A stretch of DNA of 40,370 nt, taken from Azoarcus sp. TTM-91. Lineage in GTDB: Bacteria; Pseudomonadota; Gammaproteobacteria; Burkholderiales; Rhodocyclaceae. The DNA is taken from the NCBI RefSeq assembly GCF_012911025.1, contig NZ_WUEI01000037.1, positions 1 through 40,370 of the forward strand. Direction: 5' to 3'. Below the pieces are notes generated by a model, which had not been told where the DNA came from, made no database searches, and saw nothing but the letters and a program-made list of their open reading frames with translations. Positions 28,133 through 40,370 of the stretch are shown piece after piece; position 1 is the stretch's first letter; each line of letters starts with the position of its first letter. The translations under genes and the position numbers were made by a program.

Positions 28133-29326
28133 TCAGAGCGCCCGGCAGAATGCGGCGATGCGGCCGGCGGCCTCCACGCACTCCGCGGTGTCGGCGACCA
28201 GGGCGATGCGCACGAAGCCGGCGCCAGGGTTGACGCCATCGGCCTCGCGGGCGAGGAAGCTGCCCGGCAGAACCGTCACATTATATTCAGCCTGCAGTCG
28301 GCGGGCGAAGTCGGTATCCGGCAGCGGGGTGCGCGCCCACAGGTAGAAACCGGCGTCGGGCAGGCGGGTGTCCAGCCAGGGCGACAGAATGGGCGTGACG
28401 GCGGTGAACTTCTCGCGATAGAGGCGGCGGTTTTCGGCGACGTGGGCTTCGTCGTTCCAGGCGGCGACCGAGGCGGCCTGTATGGTCGCGCTCATCGCGC
28501 AGCCGTGATAGGTGCGGTAGAGCAGGAAGTCTTTGAGGATGGCCGCATCGCCGGCGACGAAGCCGGAGCGCATGCCCGGCACGTTGGAGCGCTTGGACAG
28601 GCTGGAGAACACCACGATGTTGCGGAAGTCGCCGCGCCCCAGCGCGTGCGCCGCCTCAAGTGCGCCGACCGGCCGCGCTTCGTCGTCGAAGTAGATCTCG
28701 GAATAGCACTCGTCGGCGGCGATGACGAAACCGTAGCGGTCCGACAGCGCGAACAGCCGCTTCCATTCGTCCAGCGACAGCACCCGGCCGGTGGGATTGC
28801 CCGGCGAGCAGACGAAAACGAGCTGCACGTCGCGCCACACCGCTTCCGGCAGCGAGTCGAAATCGGAGCCGAAGTTGTTCTCCGGCAGATTATTCAGGAA
28901 CACCGGATCGGCACCGGCCAGCAGCGTTGCCCCTTCGTAGATCTGGTAGAAGGGGTTGGGGCAGACCACCTTGGCGCCTGGCTTGCCGCCATCCACCACG
29001 CATTGGGCGAAAGCGAACAGCGCCTCGCGGGAGCCATTCACCGGCAGCACCTGGGTGGCGGCATCCACCCTGGGGAGCGCGTAGCGGCGTTCCAGCCAGC
29101 CGGCGATGGCGCCGCGCAGCGCGTCCGAGCCCTGGGTGCTGGGGTAGGCTGCGATGCCAGCGAAGTTGTCGCTCAACGCCTGCAGGATGAAGGTCGGTGT
29201 CGGGTGCTGCGGCTCGCCGATCGACAGGCGGATCGGCTTCAGTTCGGCGGGGGGCTGGAGGCCGGCGAACAGGGCGCGTAGCTTCTCGAACGGGTAGGTC
29301 TGGAGGCGGGCGAGATTCGGATTCAC
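28133..29326 (-). CDS. dapC: N-succinyl-diaminopimelate aminotransferase
   Basis: PLP class-I aminotransferase making succinyl-diaminopimelate from the keto form with glutamate. The 397-residue protein starts NPNLARLQTYPFEKLRALF, the DapC-type N-terminus. It has the CSPGNPTGRV motif, the cofactor segment AADECYSEIYFD and PLP lysine motif SSLSKRSNVPGMRSGF. The start is a GTG at 29326, with no ATG near; a GGAGG lies about 14 bases upstream, rather far. It heads the minus-strand run dapC-dapD-pilU-dapE-prmB-receiver and diverges from smc. Confidence 0.92.
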   Translation of the reverse strand: MNPNLARLQTYPFEKLRALFAGLQPPAELKPIRLSIGEPQHPTPTFILQALSDNFAGIAAYPSTQGSDALRGAIAGWLERRYALPRVDAATQVLPVNGSREALFAFAQCVVDGGKPGAKVVCPNPFYQIYEGATLLAGADPVFLNNLPENNFGSDFDSLPEAVWRDVQLVFVCSPGNPTGRVLSLDEWKRLFALSDRYGFVIAADECYSEIYFDDEARPVGALEAAHALGRGDFRNIVVFSSLSKRSNVPGMRSGFVAGDAAILKDFLLYRTYHGCAMSATIQAASVAAWNDEAHVAENRRLYREKFTAVTPILSPWLDTRLPDAGFYLWARTPLPDTDFARRLQAEYNVTVLPGSFLAREADGVNPGAGFVRIALVADTAECVEAAGRIAAFCRAL

Positions 29327-29383
29327 TTTGGAACAATTGGCCTCCGTCCGAGGCTGCGGGCGGGGCGGTCGTAAAGGGCGAAG

Positions 29384-29393
29384 ATGTTATCAT
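29384..29393. promoter_or_regulatory. overlapping divergent extended -10 elements for smc and dapC
   Basis: The ten bases ATGTTATCAT read TGTTATCAT on the plus strand and TGATAACAT on the minus strand, both of the TGn-TAnnAT extended -10 form. They would start transcription about 50 bases before each of the two divergent genes. No good -35 is seen. The two polymerases could not bind at once, so mutual exclusion would follow. Confidence 0.4.
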
Positions 29394-29449
29394 GGCGCGC
29401 CTTTCGGGCGCCGCCCGAGCCGTAATACAGCCGACCTGAACTCGCCCCC

Positions 29450-32983
<3,534 letters not shown>

Positions 32984-33012
32984 CACAGAGAAGAGGAAGC
33001 GCGAGAAGAACT

Positions 33013-36125
<3,113 letters not shown>

Positions 36126-36168
36126 ACCCCAGGCTTCCGCAACGCAGGAACAAGGAGTCGTACGCAAT

Positions 36169-37044
36169 ATGAAGAAAGTAACCAAGGCGGTGTTTCCGGT
36201 TGCCGGCATGGGCACCCGCTTCCTGCCCGCGACCAAGGCCAGCCCGAAGGAAATGCTGCCGGTGGTCGACAAGCCTTTGATCCAGTACGCGGTGGAGGAA
36301 GCGGTCGCGGCCGGCATCACCGACCTTATCTTCATCACTGGCCGTACCAAGCGCGCCATCGAAGACCACTTCGACAAGGCCTACGAGCTGGAAACCGAGC
36401 TCGAAGCCCGCGGCAAGAAGGAGTTGCTGGAGGTGGTGAAGAAGACGGTGCCCAAGGGCGTGAACTGCATCTACATCCGCCAGGCGGAAGCGCTCGGTCT
36501 GGGGCATGCGGTGCTGTGCGCCTCTGCGGTGGTCGGTGACGAAGAGCCCTTTGCCGTCATCCTGGCGGACGACCTGCTGGACAACTACGGCGGCGAGGCG
36601 GTGATGGCGCAGATGGCCAACGTCTACAACTACAACCGCTGTTCCGTGCTCGGCACCATGAACGTGCCGCGCGAGGATACCCGCCAGTACGGCATCGTCA
36701 GCACCGAGAACCAGAACGGCGACACCCAGCGCGTCACCGGCATCGTCGAGAAGCCCAAGCCCGAGGATGCGCCCACCACCCAGGCGGTGGTCGGCCGCTA
36801 CATCCTCACGCCGCGCATCTTCGATCACCTGCGCGCGCTGAAGCCGGGCGCCGGCGGCGAGCTGCAACTCACCGACGCCATCGCCTCGCTGCTGAAAGAA
36901 GAAGCGGTGCTGGCCTACCAGTTCAAGGGCGTGCGCTACGACTGCGGCTCCAAGCTGGGCTACCTGAAGGCGACGGTGGAGCTGGGACTGCGCCATCCGG
37001 AAATCGGCGGCGACTTCGGCGAGTATCTCGCCACCCGCGGCTGA
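36169..37044 (+). CDS. galU: UTP-glucose-1-phosphate uridylyltransferase
   Basis: Makes UDP-glucose from UTP and glucose-1-phosphate for surface polysaccharides and osmoprotection. The 291-residue protein has the nucleotide motif [23 protein letters not shown], the metal-site region [22 protein letters not shown] and VGRYILTP. The C-terminus contains [20 protein letters not shown] lies upstream of the ATG at 36169. It lies 43 bases after ligA with no terminator between, and ends with a strong one. Confidence 0.96.
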   Translation: MKKVTKAVFPVAGMGTRFLPATKASPKEMLPVVDKPLIQYAVEEAVAAGITDLIFITGRTKRAIEDHFDKAYELETELEARGKKELLEVVKKTVPKGVNCIYIRQAEALGLGHAVLCASAVVGDEEPFAVILADDLLDNYGGEAVMAQMANVYNYNRCSVLGTMNVPREDTRQYGIVSTENQNGDTQRVTGIVEKPKPEDAPTTQAVVGRYILTPRIFDHLRALKPGAGGELQLTDAIASLLKEEAVLAYQFKGVRYDCGSKLGYLKATVELGLRHPEIGGDFGEYLATRG

Positions 37045-37093
37045 GGCGGAGCGGTCTGGCGGCGCATGGCGCGTCCGCCAGCTCCGCAAAAAG

Positions 37094-37124
37094 AAAAAGG
37101 CGCTGCCGCGGCAGCGCCTTTTTT
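37094..37124. terminator. bidirectional intrinsic terminator between galU and typA
   Basis: AAAAAGGCGCTGC and GCAGCGCCTTTTT pair around CGCG; the inner 20 bases form a perfect palindrome. The T-run on the plus strand and A-run on the left arm make it effective for both convergent genes. Confidence 0.92.
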
Positions 37125-37144
37125 CATCCCGAGCCTGGCGGGGA

Positions 37145-38959
<1,815 letters not shown>

Positions 38960-38989
38960 GGGGGCTGGGAAGTCTTTGAAAAGTCGTCG

Positions 38990-38998
38990 ATTCTAACA
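38990..38998 (-). promoter_or_regulatory. candidate extended -10 promoter of typA
   Basis: On the minus strand the bases read TGTTAGAAT, an extended -10 (TGn-TAGAAT), about 31 bases before the typA start. No recognisable -35 is present 16-18 bases upstream, consistent with an extended -10 promoter. Confidence 0.45.
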
Positions 38999-39061
38999 CG
39001 GGCTGTCGCGCCGCAGCATGGCTTTTCGATGACAGGCCGGCGGGGCGGGAGATGGCGCCGA

Positions 39062-39070
39062 TGCTAGAAT
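39062..39070 (+). promoter_or_regulatory. candidate extended -10 promoter of the phosphorylase gene
   Basis: TGCTAGAAT has the same TGn-TAGAAT form as the typA element 64 bases away on the other strand, and sits about 33 bases before the start at 39103. The upstream region is GC-rich with no -35. Confidence 0.45.
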
Positions 39071-39102
39071 CCGCGCCGTTTTCATTCCCCGAGGGAAGCA
39101 CC

Positions 39103-39840
39103 ATGCTGGCGATCATGGGTGGTACTGGCCTGACTCAACTCTCCAACCTGGAGATCGTGCGCCGCGAAGTGGCACGCACGCCTTATGGCGAGCCTTCCGG
39201 GGCGCTCACCTTCGGGGCGCTGGCGGGCAGGCAGGTGGTATTCCTCGCCCGCCATGGCTATGGCCATACGATTCCGCCGCATCTGGTGAATTACCGCGCC
39301 AACATCTGGGCGCTGAAGCACGCCAAGGCGACCGCGCTGGTGTCGGTGGCCTCGGTGGGCGGCATCCGCGCCGATCTGGAGCCGGGCGTGCTGGTGGTGC
39401 CGGACCAGATCATCGATTACACCTGGGGCCGCAAGAACACCTATTTCGACGGCGGCGACGAGCCGGTGCGCCATATCGACCTCACCCATCCCTATGACGT
39501 GGCGCTGCGCCAGCGCCTGCTGGCGGCCGCGGCGCGGGCTAGCGAAGCGGCGGTGGACGGCGGCGTGTATGCGGTGACGCAGGGGCCGCGGCTGGAAACC
39601 GCCGCCGAGGTGAACAAGCTGGAGCGGGATGGCGCCGACGTGATCGGCATGACGGCCATGCCGGAAGCCGCGCTGGCGCGGGAACTGGACTTGCCTTACG
39701 CGGCGATCAACGTGGTGGTGAACGCCGCCGCCGGCCGTGCCTCGAGCGCGGCCGGCATCCGCTTCGAAAGCATAGAAGAGGTGGTGCAGGAATCCATGGG
39801 CCGGGTGCGGCGCATCCTGGAGGCGCTCTGCCAGGATTGA
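39103..39840 (+). CDS. methylthioadenosine/methylthioinosine phosphorylase family protein
   Basis: Phosphorolysis of a 5'-methylthio-nucleoside in methionine-salvage or polyamine by-product metabolism. The 245-residue protein is of the PNP/MTAP family: IMGGTGLTQL (phosphate site), ARHGYGHTIPPHLVNYRANIW, TQGPRLETAAEV and VIGMTAMPEAALARELDLPYA. The last is the MTAP-type Met-Thr-x-x-Pro-Glu purine/methylthio pocket. Some proteobacterial members act on methylthioinosine; sequence inspection alone does not decide which substrate is used. GAGGG precedes the ATG at 39103. No other salvage gene is near. Confidence 0.88.
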   Translation: MLAIMGGTGLTQLSNLEIVRREVARTPYGEPSGALTFGALAGRQVVFLARHGYGHTIPPHLVNYRANIWALKHAKATALVSVASVGGIRADLEPGVLVVPDQIIDYTWGRKNTYFDGGDEPVRHIDLTHPYDVALRQRLLAAAARASEAAVDGGVYAVTQGPRLETAAEVNKLERDGADVIGMTAMPEAALARELDLPYAAINVVVNAAAGRASSAAGIRFESIEEVVQESMGRVRRILEALCQD

Positions 39841-39866
39841 GTGCAGCTGGCGGGCCAGCGGAAAGG

Positions 39867-39900
39867 AACGGCGGTGGCGCTCAGGCGTTGCCGCCGTTTT
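39867..39900 (+). terminator. terminator overlapping the end of the MarR gene
   Basis: AACGGCGG (39867-39874) pairs with CCGCCGTT (39891-39898), followed by TT. Wobble pairs may extend the stem inward. It lies 26 bases after the phosphorylase stop and covers the last codons of the convergent MarR gene. Confidence 0.5.
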
Positions 39901-40370
39901 CCATCTGGCCGAGGTGACGCTTCAGGCGGTTGAGCAGTTCCAGCATCTGCATTTTCTCGCCGTGGTCCAGGCCGGCGAAGAGGTCGATCACCCACTGCTC
40001 ATGGGCGCCGGCCATCTTGCGGAACAGGCGCTTGCCTTCGGGGGTGAGATGCACCGTGTAGGCGCGGCGGTCGCGCGGATCGTCGCGGCGTTCCACCAGG
40101 CCTTCCTCCACCAGCTTGTCGGTGAGGCCGGTGACGTTGCCGCCGGTGACCATCAGCCGGCGCGACAGCTCGCGCATCTTGAGGCCATCCGGATGGCGGT
40201 CCAGCTGGGCCATCAGGTCGAAGCGGGGCAGGGTGGAGTCGTAGCTGGTGCGCAGCCAAGTGCGCAGCCGGGATTCGACGATGTTGGTGCAGGTCAGCAG
40301 CCGCAGCCAGACGCGCAGGGCCTCGTGATCGTCATCGGTGGCGCGGGTCTCGTGGTCTATCGTTTCCAGC
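39881..40370 (-). CDS. MarR-family transcriptional regulator (5' end outside the window)
   Basis: Dimeric winged helix-turn-helix regulator, ligand unknown. The frame is open from the window edge, so the N-terminus is missing; 162 codons are visible. The visible part starts in the dimerisation helices (LRVWLRLLTCTNIVESRLR), continues RFDLMAQLDRHPDGLKMRELSRRLMVTGGNVTGLTDKLVEEGLV (the helix-turn-helix), and has the wing DPRDRRAYTVHLTPEGKRLF. The C-terminal helices complete the dimer interface. The ATG at 40213 is internal to the fold, not the start. It converges with the phosphorylase gene. Confidence 0.93.
   Translation of the reverse strand, partial: LETIDHETRATDDDHEALRVWLRLLTCTNIVESRLRTWLRTSYDSTLPRFDLMAQLDRHPDGLKMRELSRRLMVTGGNVTGLTDKLVEEGLVERRDDPRDRRAYTVHLTPEGKRLFRKMAGAHEQWVIDLFAGLDHGEKMQMLELLNRLKRHLGQMENGGNA

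Noticed and set aside
27425..29281. 618-codon open frame antisense to dapD and dapC
   Set aside because: Same GC effect; both opposite genes are intact and well conserved. The product is rich in His, Gly, Ala and Val without fold motifs.

Overview
The window is a gene-dense stretch of core chromosome from a GC-rich proteobacterium, most likely a betaproteobacterium of the Rhodocyclales (Azoarcus/Thauera-like). The reasons are high GC with G/C-rich third codon positions, an smc-zipA-ligA block, an iscR-led isc operon beside suhB/trmJ, a PilU-type ATPase and a dapC-dapD-dapE succinylase branch. The lineage is an inference from gene content and order, not from a database search. I see no insertion sequence, prophage, CRISPR array, tRNA or rRNA, and no gene-free stretch over 300 bases.

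Layout. 1-5.5 kb: lexA (minus) with an SOS box, then bcp and an overlapping SlyD-type FKBP, a fused two-ATPase oligopeptide ABC protein, and a convergent MltD-like lytic transglycosylase with a lysine/alanine tail. 5.6-9.6 kb: a REC-GGDEF diguanylate cyclase preceded by a possible 30-codon leader ORF, then gloB facing a yafS-like methyltransferase, rnhA and dnaQ, the same neighbourhood as in E. coli. 9.7-13 kb: mutS on the minus strand, translationally coupled to a spermidine-synthase-like gene. 13.2-16 kb: an unrecognised 82-residue protein, suhB (minus), trmJ and cysE. 16-23.3 kb: a complete isc operon (iscR, an extra cysteine desulfurase, iscS, iscU, iscA, hscB, hscA, fdx, iscX), then glutathione peroxidase and a strong terminator. 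23.4-29.3 kb: a minus-strand run dapC-dapD-pilU-dapE-prmB-response regulator. 29.4-37.1 kb: smc-zipA-ligA-galU and a terminator. 37.1-40.4 kb: typA (minus), a methylthio-nucleoside phosphorylase, and a MarR-family regulator cut by the window edge.

How the genes work together. cysE supplies O-acetylserine for cysteine, the sulfur source that the desulfurases feed to IscU. The IscR box over the iscR promoter predicts feedback control of the whole Fe-S assembly operon. LexA, MutS, DnaQ, RnhA, LigA and SMC serve DNA repair, replication and chromosome organisation. DapC, DapD and DapE form three steps of lysine/diaminopimelate synthesis, with a pilus retraction ATPase and a ribosomal-protein methyltransferase embedded in the same transcription unit.

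Most of the window is ordinary housekeeping. I do not see a clear new multi-gene system. The points most worth a second look are the tandem cysteine desulfurases, the inverted repeat in the iscR leader, the terminator 21 bases before cysE, the His-rich N-terminus on PrmB, pilU inside the dap operon, the unknown 82-residue gene whose ribosome binding site can fold into a hairpin, and the leader ORF coupled to the diguanylate cyclase.
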